Origin: Devosia sp.
GTDB taxonomy: Bacteria; Pseudomonadota; Alphaproteobacteria; Rhizobiales; Devosiaceae
Direction of reading: 5' to 3'
Assembly: GCF_025809055.1 (NCBI RefSeq)
Contig: NZ_CP075529.1
Span: 3,513,891 to 3,577,890 of the forward strand
DNA: 64,000 bases
The notes beneath the pieces were generated by a model, which was not told the origin of the DNA, ran no database searches, and worked only from the letters and a program-made list of their open reading frames with translations. The translations under genes were made by a program, and so were the position numbers. Shown here piece by piece: positions 10,878 through 19,292 of the stretch. The stretch's first letter is position 1, and each line of letters begins with the position of its first letter.

Positions 10878-12536
10878 CGTTGGTTCCTCGGACAGGACGC
10901 CCGCATTAAGCGTCAGCACGCGGTCGACCGTTCCGGGCGGCACGTCGGCATGGGTCGCCATGATGATGGTCCGGCTGCTGGCCGCAAGGGTCAGGGTTTC
11001 AAAGAAGGCCAGCTCGGTATCCCGGTCCAGGGCATCTGTAGGTTCGTCCAGCAGTATGACCGGCGCATCGGAGAGCAGGGCCCGCGCGAGGCACAACCGG
11101 CGCGCCTGGCCGGCCGACAATGTCCGCCCCGCTTCGCCCAGGACTGTGTCGAGCCCACGCGGCAGGCTGCGGATGAACGCGGCCAATTGCGCTTTCTCGA
11201 GCACCGCCCAGAGCGCGGCATCATCCGATCCGGGCCGTGCAATCAGCAGATTGTCGCGCACGCTGTCGATGAAGATCGGGCTCGACTGACTGAGGATCGA
11301 CATGTGGGCGTGAAGGCTTTCCGGGCGGTAAGCCGACAAGGGCAGGCCGGCCAGCGCGATGGCGCCGGTATCCGGTTCGACCAATCCAAGCAGCAGATGC
11401 AGCAGTGTGGATTTGCCCGATCCGCTCGGCCCGACCAGAGCCACCTGCTCGCCTGGATGAACGGTGAGGTTCACATCGGTGAGGACAGCCGGACCATCGT
11501 AGGAAAAGGTCACGTCCTTCAGGACAATGTCCGCATCGGACGGGACTGTGCCAATCGCATCCGGGGAGAGTATCGGCGTGGGCAGGCTGGTGATGTGATC
11601 GAGACGTTCGGCAGCCGCCAGCGCGGCTGCGGCCTTGCCGACGCTGCGCACGATGACGGCCGTGGCCTCAAAGCTCCCCAATACCGCCAGCAGCAGGCCC
11701 GCCACCGCCGGTCCATCGATGTGGCCGGCTTCCATCGCGGTGAGCCCGATCCAAAGGGTCGCGACGAGTGCGATGGCTGCTAGGGCCTGCACCGTAAAGC
11801 CGGCTACAGCCGCGTAGGCGCTGAGCCGGGTGCGCAGGCCTGCCGCGGTTTGTGCGGCATTGCCAAAGCTCAGGTCGGCTTGCCCCAGTGCGCCGAGCAC
11901 ATTGAGATCGACATGGCCAGCGACGCCGTCGAACACGGCCAGGCGCATGTCGGCCATGGCGGCGACGCTTTGTCTGGCGCTGGCCCGGCCAGCGGTCACC
12001 AGGGCGATAGGCACAACAAGGGTCGCGACCAGCATCGCGCCGCCATAGGGCAGGGCGGCCCCCGGCAGTAGCACTGCGAGAACGGCGGTGACAATGCCGC
12101 CAACAATGACGGCCGAGAACAGCGGGCCGATGGCGACGAGGAAGCTGGTGTCGAGCGCATCGATGTCGGCGGTCAGCCGCCCCACCAGGTCGCCGTGGCG
12201 CAGGGATCTGTCCTTGAGCGGGAGGCGCGGGAAGAGGGCGCCAAAGAGCCATCCCCGGAGGTCCGACAGGAGTTTTAGCGTTGCATCGTGGCCGACAAGG
12301 CGTTCGCCATAGCGGGCCAGGATGCGGATGAACGAAAAGGCCCGCACCGAAGCAGAGGGCACGAAAATGTTGAAGCCGAGACCCAGGGTCGTCAGTGCCG
12401 TTGCCGTAATGAACCAGCCCGACGTGCCGAGCAGCGCAATGCCTGCACCGAGGGCGACCAGCGAGAGAAGCAGGGTCAGCCCCCAGGCGCCGAGTCGCTT
12501 GTGAAAGAGGGGCAGAAACGTCAGGAGCGCTCTCAT
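10857..12536 (-). CDS. cydC: Thiol reductant ABC exporter subunit CydC
   Basis: A 559-residue half-transporter: six membrane spans in about residues 1-300, then an ATPase domain with Walker A GPSGSGKSTLLHLL, signature LSAGQARRLCLARALL and Walker B VILLDEPTDALD. With CydD it exports cysteine and glutathione to the periplasm, which is needed for assembly of cytochrome bd. It starts four bases inside the end of cydD, so the two are translationally coupled. Its identity as CydC rather than a generic lipid or protein exporter rests mainly on its position next to cydABX. Confidence 0.92.
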   Translation of the reverse strand: MRALLTFLPLFHKRLGAWGLTLLLSLVALGAGIALLGTSGWFITATALTTLGLGFNIFVPSASVRAFSFIRILARYGERLVGHDATLKLLSDLRGWLFGALFPRLPLKDRSLRHGDLVGRLTADIDALDTSFLVAIGPLFSAVIVGGIVTAVLAVLLPGAALPYGGAMLVATLVVPIALVTAGRASARQSVAAMADMRLAVFDGVAGHVDLNVLGALGQADLSFGNAAQTAAGLRTRLSAYAAVAGFTVQALAAIALVATLWIGLTAMEAGHIDGPAVAGLLLAVLGSFEATAVIVRSVGKAAAALAAAERLDHITSLPTPILSPDAIGTVPSDADIVLKDVTFSYDGPAVLTDVNLTVHPGEQVALVGPSGSGKSTLLHLLLGLVEPDTGAIALAGLPLSAYRPESLHAHMSILSQSSPIFIDSVRDNLLIARPGSDDAALWAVLEKAQLAAFIRSLPRGLDTVLGEAGRTLSAGQARRLCLARALLSDAPVILLDEPTDALDRDTELAFFETLTLAASSRTIIMATHADVPPGTVDRVLTLNAGVLSEEPTLSAMDA

Positions 12537-14263
12537 GCAATCCCCCGCAACCTGGTGCCCGCCGGTGTGCTCAACAGATCATGTCCGGCAATGCGCCATG
12601 CCTTGTCCATCTGCGCCGCCACGGCGCGCGAATGTGTAGCGACGACAAGGGTTCGTCCCCGGGCATAATTGAGGATTGCCGACATGACTTCGGCCTCAAG
12701 CTCGGCATTGAGATGGGCGGTAGGCTCGTCGAGCAGCAGCAGGCCGGCATCGCGCAGGAACAATCGCGCCAGGGCCACGCGCTGCGCCTGGCCGCCGGAC
12801 AGCCCGATGCCGTTTTCGCCGATGAGCGTATCCAGCCCCTCAGCAAATGCCGCCGCGAACCCCGACACCCGTGCCTGATCGGCAGCCCGCCCGATTTCGC
12901 GGCGCGATGCGGCAGGGCGTGCCAGGGCAATGTTCTGCGCAATGGTGCCGTGAACAAGCCGGGGTTTTTGCGTGAGCAGGAAGGTGCGGCCCCGCAGCTC
13001 CGGTATGTCCCAATCAGCGAGGGCGCGACCATCAAGGGAAAGCTGCCCGGCATATTGGCGCAGGCCAATCATGGCTTCCAGCAGGCTCGATTTGCCTGAA
13101 CCGCTGCTGCCCAGAATGGCCACATGCTGCCCGGCCTGAACGCGCAGGTTCGCGTCGATCAGTACGGGCCTCATCCGGTCCGGCGTGCGCAGGGTCATGG
13201 CGGCGATGTCGACGGCAATTGCGGGACTGGAGACGGGTGCAAAATCGGTCAGAACCGGCCGCGTGCCCGGTTCGAATCCTCCCAGTTGCGCCGCAATCTC
13301 GGTCAGTGCCGCGCGCGCGGCCGCACGGTCGTGATAGTGCGCGGCAAGCAGGCGAAGAGGGTTGTAGATCTCCGGCGCCATCAACAAGAGGAACATGCCG
13401 GTGTGCAGGGTCAGCGGCACGGAGCGGAGGTGCAGATAATCGATGAAGGTCAAACCCACATAAAGGGCGATCCCCGCAACGCCTAGGGCCGCGAAGAATT
13501 CGAGCACGGCGGAGGACAGAAATGCGATCCGTAAGACACGCAGGGTCCTGCGCCGTAGCGCCTCGCTGGCCAAAACGATATTCTGCGTTTCGGCCTCGGC
13601 GCGCCCGAGCAGCTTTAGCGTGAGCAGGCCGCTCAGCCGGTCGGCAAAGCGGCCGGACAAGCGGGTCAGCGCCTGCGCCTGCCGGTCTGTTGCAATCTGC
13701 GCGCCCCAGCCGACCAGCGCCATGAAAACCGGAATGAGGGGTGCCGTCACCAGGAACAGGACGCCGGCAACCCAGTCCAGCGGCAGGATGATCGCCCCGA
13801 AAATCAGGGGCAGGAGGGCCGCCTGATAGGACGCGGGAAGATAACGCGCAAAGAAACCATCCAGAGCCTCGATCTGATCGACAATGGCGTTGGCGGTGAC
13901 CCCGGACTGGGGGGCATCGGGGTCCCGTGGCGCACGGGCTAGACTCTGCGCGAACAGATCGCGGCGCAGCGCCAGCTTTATGCGCTCGGCCGCCAGAGTC
14001 CCGGCCTGTTCGCCGATTGCCGAAAGCCCGGCGCGGATAAGAAGAAGGACCAGAATGGTGGCTATCGCCGGCATCAGACTTGCCGCGGGCGCGGCCATCT
14101 CGATGGCGTCGCCCAACACCCCGGCGAGAAGCCATGCCTGCCAGAGCAGCAGGCCGCCACCGGCCAGTGGCGCCGCGATGGCCAGTTTCAGCGCCCATCC
14201 GCCGCTGCTGCGCAACTCAGATAGGTGTCGATTGCCGGCTTTGATGTCGTCGGTCTTGGGCAT
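12533..14263 (-). CDS. cydD: Thiol reductant ABC exporter subunit CydD
   Basis: A 576-residue ABC half-transporter, partner of CydC. Hydrophobic spans occupy about residues 20-310 (LAIAAPLAGGGLLLWQAWLL and others); the C-terminal ATPase has Walker A GSSGSGKSSLLEAM, signature LSGGQAQRVALARLFL and Walker B LLLLDEPTAHLN. It is the first gene of the minus-strand cydDC operon, divergent from cydABX. The 155-base gap between cydD and cydA contains one FNR box roughly equidistant from both start codons, so both operons could answer to low oxygen together. Confidence 0.92.
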   Translation of the reverse strand: MPKTDDIKAGNRHLSELRSSGGWALKLAIAAPLAGGGLLLWQAWLLAGVLGDAIEMAAPAASLMPAIATILVLLLIRAGLSAIGEQAGTLAAERIKLALRRDLFAQSLARAPRDPDAPQSGVTANAIVDQIEALDGFFARYLPASYQAALLPLIFGAIILPLDWVAGVLFLVTAPLIPVFMALVGWGAQIATDRQAQALTRLSGRFADRLSGLLTLKLLGRAEAETQNIVLASEALRRRTLRVLRIAFLSSAVLEFFAALGVAGIALYVGLTFIDYLHLRSVPLTLHTGMFLLLMAPEIYNPLRLLAAHYHDRAAARAALTEIAAQLGGFEPGTRPVLTDFAPVSSPAIAVDIAAMTLRTPDRMRPVLIDANLRVQAGQHVAILGSSGSGKSSLLEAMIGLRQYAGQLSLDGRALADWDIPELRGRTFLLTQKPRLVHGTIAQNIALARPAASRREIGRAADQARVSGFAAAFAEGLDTLIGENGIGLSGGQAQRVALARLFLRDAGLLLLDEPTAHLNAELEAEVMSAILNYARGRTLVVATHSRAVAAQMDKAWRIAGHDLLSTPAGTRLRGIA

Positions 14264-14333
14264 GAAACGGGTAGGGCGCGCGGTAAGGGTCAGTCACGAA
14301 GCATCAGTCTAACCCATTGGCTGGGGGCGGCTA

Positions 14334-14347
14334 TTGATATGAATCAA
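14334..14347. promoter_or_regulatory. FNR box between cydDC and cydABX
   Basis: TTGATATGAATCAA matches the FNR/FixK consensus TTGAT-N4-ATCAA in all ten conserved positions. It is about 71 bases from each of the divergent start codons (cydD at 14263, cydA at 14419). Confidence 0.85.
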
Positions 14348-14418
14348 GGCGGGCGACAAAATCGCGTGGCAAGGTTGAGTCCAAGTCGGCCCCTTCCGGC
14401 CGTCGTAACCCGAGGCCC

Positions 14419-16020
14419 ATGCCCATGATCGACATGCTTGTCGTCGATTTGTCGCGATGGCAGTTCGCTGCCACGGCGATGTATCACTTCATCTTCGTGC
14501 CCCTGACGCTCGGGCTTTCTTTCATGATGGCCATCATGGAGAGCGTCTATGTGATGACCGGCCGCGATGTGTGGCGCAAGGCGACCCTGTTCTGGGGCAC
14601 GCTGTTCGGCGTCAACTTCGCCATGGGTGTCGCCACGGGTATCGTGATGGAATTCCAGTTCGGGATGAACTGGAGTTACTACAGTCACTATGTGGGTGAC
14701 GTGTTCGGCGCGCCTCTCGCCATCGAGGGCCTGATGGCCTTCTTCCTCGAGGCGACATTTGTGGGTCTCTTCTTCTTTGGCTGGGATCGCCTGAGCAAGC
14801 TGGGACACCTGGTGGTCACCTGGCTGGTGGCGCTGGGCGCCAATTTCTCGGCACTCTGGATCCTGATCGCCAATGGCTGGATGCAGAATCCGGTCGGCGC
14901 CAAGTTCAATCCCGACACGATGCGCATGGAAATCACCGACTTCATGGCGGTGATCTTCAATTCCGTGGCTCAGGCCAAATTCGTGCATACGGTCAGCGCC
15001 GGCTATGTCTGCGGCGCGATCTTCGTGTTGTCGATTTCGGCGCTGTTCCTGGTCAAGGGCAAGCATGTCGAGATGGCCAAGCGTTCGGCCGTCGTCGCTG
15101 CCAGCTTCGGCCTGGCCTCGGCGCTGTCGGTCGTGGTGCTCGGCGATGAGAGCGGTTACGTCGCCACCGAGCATCAGAAGATGAAGGTCGCGGCCATCGA
15201 GGCCTCGTTCCACACCGAACCGGCCCCGGCGCCCTGGACGATCGTGGCCATACCCGGTGCCGATGGTGAGCCGATCTGGTCGCTGTCGGTTCCATGGGTC
15301 GGCGGGCTGATCACTACGCGTTCGCTCGACAAGGAACTGCCCGGCATGAATGAGCTCGTGCTTCGCGCCGAGGATCGTATCCGCACGGGCATGGTGGCCT
15401 ATGATGCGCTCGAACGCATCCGCGCCGATGGCAGCGATACCGAGGCCCGCGCGGTGTTCGAGGAGCATTGGGCCGATCTTGGCTATGGGCTGCTGCTCAA
15501 GCGCTATCGCGCCGATGTGCAGAATGCCACCGACGAGGAAATCGCCATGGCGGCCGCAGACACCGTTCCCGATGTCTGGCCGCTGTTCTGGACCTTCCGC
15601 ATCATGATGGGTCTGGGCTTTTTCTTCATCGCCTTCTTTGGCCTCTGGTTCTATCGGGCGTCGCGCGGTTGGATCGACACCAACAAGCCCTTGCTCTGGG
15701 TCACGGTGTTCCTGTTGCCGACCCCGTGGATTGCCATTGAAAGCGGCTGGTTCATCGCTGAGTTTGGGCGCCAGCCCTGGGTGGTCGAGGGCGTCCTGCC
15801 CACCTTCTACGCCGCTTCGAGCCTCAGCGTGCTCGACCTGGTGCTGTCGCTCAGCTTCTTCGTGCTGCTCTATACGGTGCTGCTGGTCATCATGGTCATG
15901 CTGATGGTGCGCATCGTCAAAGCCGGCCCCAAGGACAAGCTGTTCACCGCCGACGAGGAGGACGACTTCGTCATGGCCGCCCTTCCTGCCACGCCCGCAA
16001 CCAAGGAGCTCGGATCGTGA
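14419..16020 (+). CDS. cydA: Cytochrome bd ubiquinol oxidase subunit I
   Basis: A 533-residue integral membrane subunit holding hemes b558, b595 and d. Visible landmarks are the N-terminal RWQFAATAMYHFIFVPLTLG with the heme-ligand histidine, GVATGIVMEFQFGMNW, and the quinol-binding Q-loop with GDESGYVATEHQKMKVAAIEA. It oxidises ubiquinol and reduces oxygen with high affinity, supporting microaerobic respiration. ATG 14419 is taken; an ATG two codons later (MIDMLVVDLSRW) matches the family start equally well. The stop overlaps the cydB start by four bases, and the FNR box upstream suggests induction at low oxygen. Confidence 0.96.
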   Translation: MPMIDMLVVDLSRWQFAATAMYHFIFVPLTLGLSFMMAIMESVYVMTGRDVWRKATLFWGTLFGVNFAMGVATGIVMEFQFGMNWSYYSHYVGDVFGAPLAIEGLMAFFLEATFVGLFFFGWDRLSKLGHLVVTWLVALGANFSALWILIANGWMQNPVGAKFNPDTMRMEITDFMAVIFNSVAQAKFVHTVSAGYVCGAIFVLSISALFLVKGKHVEMAKRSAVVAASFGLASALSVVVLGDESGYVATEHQKMKVAAIEASFHTEPAPAPWTIVAIPGADGEPIWSLSVPWVGGLITTRSLDKELPGMNELVLRAEDRIRTGMVAYDALERIRADGSDTEARAVFEEHWADLGYGLLLKRYRADVQNATDEEIAMAAADTVPDVWPLFWTFRIMMGLGFFFIAFFGLWFYRASRGWIDTNKPLLWVTVFLLPTPWIAIESGWFIAEFGRQPWVVEGVLPTFYAASSLSVLDLVLSLSFFVLLYTVLLVIMVMLMVRIVKAGPKDKLFTADEEDDFVMAALPATPATKELGS

Positions 16021-17162
16021 GCACCATTCCTCTCGACTACGAAACGCTTCGCCTTATCTGGTGGCTGCTGCTCGGCGTGTTGCTCATCGGCTTCGCCATC
16101 ATGGGTGGCCGCGACCTGGGCGTCGGTGCTCTCCTGCCTTTTGTCGCCCGCACGGACGAGGAGCGGCGCGTGCTGCTCAACCTCATCGGCCCGACCTGGG
16201 AAGGCAACCAAGTCTGGCTGGTACTGGGCGGGGGCGCTATCTTTGCCGCGTTCCCCCCGCTCTATGCGGTCAGCTTTTCCGGCTTCTACCTCGCCATGAT
16301 CGTCATACTGCTGGCCCTGATCCTGCGGCCGGTAGGCTTCAAGTTCCGCGGCAAGATCGAGGATCCCCGCTGGCGCGCGGCCTGGGACTGGAGCCTGTTC
16401 GTGGGCGGTTTCGTGCCGGCGCTGATCATGGGTGTGGCGGTGGGCAATGTGCTGCTCGGAGCGCCGTTTCATTTCGATGACAGCATGCGCATCTTCTACA
16501 CGGGCAACTTCTTCCAGTTGCTCATGCCCTTTGCCTTGCTGGCGGGCCTCGTCAGCCTCGGCATGATTGTCACCCATGGCGCCAGCCTTCTCATGGGCCG
16601 GACCACCGGGGCGATCGCAGATCGCGCGAGGCGCTATGGACTGCTGTCAGGGCTCGCCACCATCGTACTGTTTGCGCTGGGCGGGCTTTGGATCGCGTTC
16701 ATGAACGGCTATGTGGTCAGCAGCCTGGTCGACCCGAACGCACCCATCAATCCCCTGGCCAAGTCGGTTGACCTGGTGCAGGGCGGCTGGCTGCGGAACT
16801 ATGGGACTTACCCGTGGATGATTGCAGCGCCGATCATCGGCCTGGCCGGGATGGCCGTGTCGACCCTAGGTCTTCTGGTCCGCAATCGCTGGCTGGCCTA
16901 TCTGGGCAGCAGCGCCGGGATCTTCGGGATCGTGTCCACGGCGGGCGTCTCGATGTTTCCGTTCCTGCTGCCGTCCTCGACCATGCCCAATGCGGGTCTG
17001 ACCCTGTGGGATGCGTCCTCGAGTCACCTGACGCTGTTCATCATGCTGCTCGCGACGGCGGTCTTCCTGCCAATCATCCTGGCCTACACCGCCTTCGTCT
17101 TCCGCGTCATGCGGGGCACGGTGACGACGCAGAGCCTCAACAAGAACCCCAATGCCTATTAG
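16017..17162 (+). CDS. cydB: Cytochrome bd ubiquinol oxidase subunit II
   Basis: A 381-residue membrane subunit of cytochrome bd with eight to nine spans. The family segments MGGRDLGVGALLPFVARTDEERR and IGPTWEGNQVWLVLGGGAIFAAFPPLYA are present near the N-terminus, and FPFLLPSS near the C-terminus. It stabilises the CydA hemes. It overlaps cydA by four bases and is followed after nine bases by cydX, so the three form one transcript. A GTG start at 16017 (reading VSTIPLDYE) is used. Confidence 0.96.
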   Translation: MSTIPLDYETLRLIWWLLLGVLLIGFAIMGGRDLGVGALLPFVARTDEERRVLLNLIGPTWEGNQVWLVLGGGAIFAAFPPLYAVSFSGFYLAMIVILLALILRPVGFKFRGKIEDPRWRAAWDWSLFVGGFVPALIMGVAVGNVLLGAPFHFDDSMRIFYTGNFFQLLMPFALLAGLVSLGMIVTHGASLLMGRTTGAIADRARRYGLLSGLATIVLFALGGLWIAFMNGYVVSSLVDPNAPINPLAKSVDLVQGGWLRNYGTYPWMIAAPIIGLAGMAVSTLGLLVRNRWLAYLGSSAGIFGIVSTAGVSMFPFLLPSSTMPNAGLTLWDASSSHLTLFIMLLATAVFLPIILAYTAFVFRVMRGTVTTQSLNKNPNAY

Positions 17163-17171
17163 GAGCTGACG

Positions 17172-17303
17172 ATGTGGTATTTCTCCTGGATCCTGGGGCT
17201 GGGCCTGGCCTGCACCTTCGCCATTCTCAATGCGATGTGGTTCGAAATGCGCGAAGACCGGCGCATCGCGCGCGAGGAGGGGCGGGAGCCGACGGCCACC
17301 TGA
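17172..17303 (+). CDS. cydX: Cytochrome bd small subunit CydX
   Basis: A 43-residue single-span membrane protein starting MWYFSWILGLGLACTFAI, continuing NAMWFEMRED and ending in a charged tail. The MWYFxWxLG opening and the following WxE motif are the CydX/YbgT signature; the protein stabilises the CydAB heme centres. A ribosome site AGGAG lies directly after the cydB stop at about 7 bases from the ATG. It closes the cydABX operon, ahead of a terminator. Confidence 0.93.
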   Translation: MWYFSWILGLGLACTFAILNAMWFEMREDRRIAREEGREPTAT

Positions 17304-17337
17304 CGCATGGCTCCTGACCAGATGGTCAACAACCCGT

Positions 17338-17371
17338 AAACCGGCCCCGACCTGCTCGCGGCCGGTTTTTT
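17338..17371 (+). terminator. Intrinsic terminator of cydABX
   Basis: An AACCGGCC / GGCCGGTT stem followed by a T-run, 35 bases after the cydX stop. The remaining bases to 17563 hold no convincing gene and presumably the promoter of the DUF1127 gene. Confidence 0.85.
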
Positions 17372-17563
17372 ATGAGCTTTCACAGGCTGTTGTGGGCCCG
17401 CGCTGGCACAGGAAGACACATAAAGGCGGCCCTGCATGGTCCGAAATGTGTCGAAATTGCCTCTTTAGAATGCACCAGATGCATAACGGATGTGCAGATT
17501 GACCACCTACTAATCACTACTGGAGTGATCTAGATAAGGGTCATCAAACGAAGGGGAACCGAA

Positions 17564-17710
17564 ATGAACATTGCCAAGAAGATTTCTGACTTTGCCAAGT
17601 ACCAGCGCACCCTGCGCGAGCTGAACAGCCTCGACAGCCGTCAGCTGAACGATCTCGGCATCACCAAGGGCGACATCAAGTCGATCGCTCGCGGCACCTA
17701 CGTCGCCTAA
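17564..17710 (+). CDS. DUF1127 small protein
   Basis: A 48-residue basic protein opening MNIAKKISDFAKYQRTLREL, with the DUF1127 (YjiS-like) core LNSLDSRQLNDLGITKGDIKSIARG. Ribosome site AAGGGGAA lies about 8 bases upstream of the ATG. Short DUF1127 proteins are frequent in alphaproteobacteria and some are linked to phosphate/carbon metabolism or RNA turnover; no specific role can be given to this copy. It is a single-gene unit with its own terminator. Confidence 0.9.
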   Translation: MNIAKKISDFAKYQRTLRELNSLDSRQLNDLGITKGDIKSIARGTYVA

Positions 17711-17739
17711 GCGACACCGACCTCCAAGTCGATCCGATG

Positions 17740-17763
17740 AAGGCGTCCACACGGGCGCCTTTT
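17740..17763 (+). terminator. Intrinsic terminator after the DUF1127 gene
   Basis: An AAGGCG / CGCCTT stem around a short loop, ending in a brief T-run, 30 bases past the stop codon. Confidence 0.7.
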
Positions 17764-17809
17764 GTCGTTTCAGGGCACCGCTTTTGGCCGGGGGCGCACA
17801 AGAGCGGGG

Positions 17810-18283
17810 TCAGCGCACGATATCGGCGGTGATGCAGCCCAGGGCTTTGACGAGGTCATCCGGTCGGATGCGGATTTGCAATCCGCGCTGCCCGCCATTG
17901 AGGAAGATCGTGTCGTAGAGCGTCGCCAGCTCATCGAGGGCCGTGGGAACTGCCTTGCGCTGGCCCAGGGGGCTGATGCCGCCCACCTTGTAGCCGGTCA
18001 GGCGCTCGGCATCGGCGGGCTTCATCATGTGGGCGGACTTGCCGCCCAGGGCTGCCGCCAGCTTTTTCATGTTCACCTCCTCGTCCGAAGGGACGATGGC
18101 GCAGACGGGCTTGCCGTCGAGTTCGGCCATCAGGGTCTTGAAGACCTCGGAGGGAGAAACGCCCATGGCCTCGGCGGCCTGCAACCCAACGCGCTCGGCG
18201 TTTGGATCATAGTCGTAATGGGCCAGGGTGAAGGCGATGCCGGCCTTGGTCAGGGTCTGCGTGGCGGGGGTGGTCTTGGACAT
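17810..18283 (-). CDS. ybaK: Cys-tRNA(Pro)/Cys-tRNA(Cys) deacylase (YbaK/EbsC)
   Basis: A 157-residue trans-editing enzyme that hydrolyses mischarged Cys-tRNA(Pro). The family pattern is complete: an N-terminal AxxPATQTLTKAGIAFTLAHYDYDP-like helix/strand, the essential lysine in EVFKTLMAELDG (Lys49), then VPSDEEVNMKKLAAALGGKSAHMM and the GYKVGGISPLGQRK loop. Length matches E. coli YbaK. It is cytoplasmic and stands alone, reading toward the DUF1127 gene; no operon partner. Confidence 0.93.
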   Translation of the reverse strand: MSKTTPATQTLTKAGIAFTLAHYDYDPNAERVGLQAAEAMGVSPSEVFKTLMAELDGKPVCAIVPSDEEVNMKKLAAALGGKSAHMMKPADAERLTGYKVGGISPLGQRKAVPTALDELATLYDTIFLNGGQRGLQIRIRPDDLVKALGCITADIVR

Positions 18284-18321
18284 GATCCGGTTTTAACCCA
18301 TGGGCCAATGCGGGCAAGAGC

Positions 18322-19197
18322 CTAGAAAATGTCGCGGTCGCGGGCGACGATCTCGGTGAGAAAATCCGAGACCAGCGCGATCCGGCGCAGTGCGCGCTGA
18401 TCCTCGTGCAGCACGGTCCAATAGGCGCGGCGGAGCGTGTGGGCGGAGAGGACGGGCACAAGGTCGGGATCGCGGCGCGCCATGAAGGCGTGGAGAATGC
18501 CGATGCCCGCCCCGGCCCGCACCGCTTCGGTCTGGCCCATGGCGGAGGAGACCGAAAGGCTCGACCGCCAGTCCTTGAGAAAGGCGGCGGTGTAGTCGAG
18601 CGTGGCGGTATAGAGCAGGTCCTCGACATAGCCGACGAGCGGGTGATCGGCGAGGTCCGCCAGACTGCCCGGCATGCCGCGGCGGGCCAGATAAGCCCTT
18701 GATGCGTAAAGGCCCAGGGAATAGTCGGTGAGTTTTCGCGCCACCAGCCGGCCCTCGCGCGGGCGCTCCAGGGTGACGGCAATGTCGGCCTCGCGGCGCG
18801 ACAGGGAAAAGGCCCGGGGCACCGGCACGAGCTCGATCCTGAGGCCAGGATGCCGCTCAGTCAATTCGCCCAGGCGCGGCGCGAGAAAGGCGACCCCGAA
18901 ACCATCCGGCGCGCCAATGCGCACCACGCCCTCGATGGCGCTGTCCGCTCCCGCCGCCTCGCTGGCGGCAAGGCTGGCGCTTTCCATGATTTCGGCCATT
19001 TCAAGAAAGCGCTCGCCCTGCACCGTCAGCTCGGTGCCGTTGGTGCGGCGGTGGAACAGGGTGCTGCCCAAAGCCGCCTCCAGCGCGGAAATCCGGCGGG
19101 CCACGGTGGCATGGTTGAGGCCGAGGGCCTTGGCTGCCCCCAGAAACTGACCCTGGCGCGCCACAGCCAGAAAAATCCGCGCATCATCCCAGTTCAA
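18322..19197 (-). CDS. LysR family transcriptional regulator
   Basis: A 291-residue LysR-type regulator. The N-terminal winged helix (MNWDDARIFLAVARQGQFLG, then AAKALGLNHATVARRISALE) is followed by a periplasmic-binding-like effector domain from about residue 90 (VRIGAPDGFGVAFLAPRLGELTERHPGL). It belongs to the branch with a NWDD-type start often found near dehydrogenases. It is divergent from the methylmalonate-semialdehyde dehydrogenase gene, with a 21-base inverted repeat 13 bases from its own ATG, so it probably controls itself and the dehydrogenase. The co-inducer is unknown. Confidence 0.92.
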   Translation of the reverse strand: MNWDDARIFLAVARQGQFLGAAKALGLNHATVARRISALEAALGSTLFHRRTNGTELTVQGERFLEMAEIMESASLAASEAAGADSAIEGVVRIGAPDGFGVAFLAPRLGELTERHPGLRIELVPVPRAFSLSRREADIAVTLERPREGRLVARKLTDYSLGLYASRAYLARRGMPGSLADLADHPLVGYVEDLLYTATLDYTAAFLKDWRSSLSVSSAMGQTEAVRAGAGIGILHAFMARRDPDLVPVLSAHTLRRAYWTVLHEDQRALRRIALVSDFLTEIVARDRDIF

Positions 19198-19209
19198 TTG
19201 AATGCCTAT

Positions 19210-19230
19210 TTTTGCACATCAGATGCAAAA
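19210..19230. promoter_or_regulatory. LysR-type inverted repeat between lysR and mmsA
   Basis: Arms TTTTGCA and TGCAAAA separated by seven bases form a perfect dyad containing a T-N11-A core, as expected for a LysR binding box, in the 95-base divergent promoter region. Confidence 0.65.
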
Positions 19231-19292
19231 TCTATCACGTTGATATGCGCCGATGGTAGTGCGAATTCCATTTCGACCCATAGGAGGACATC

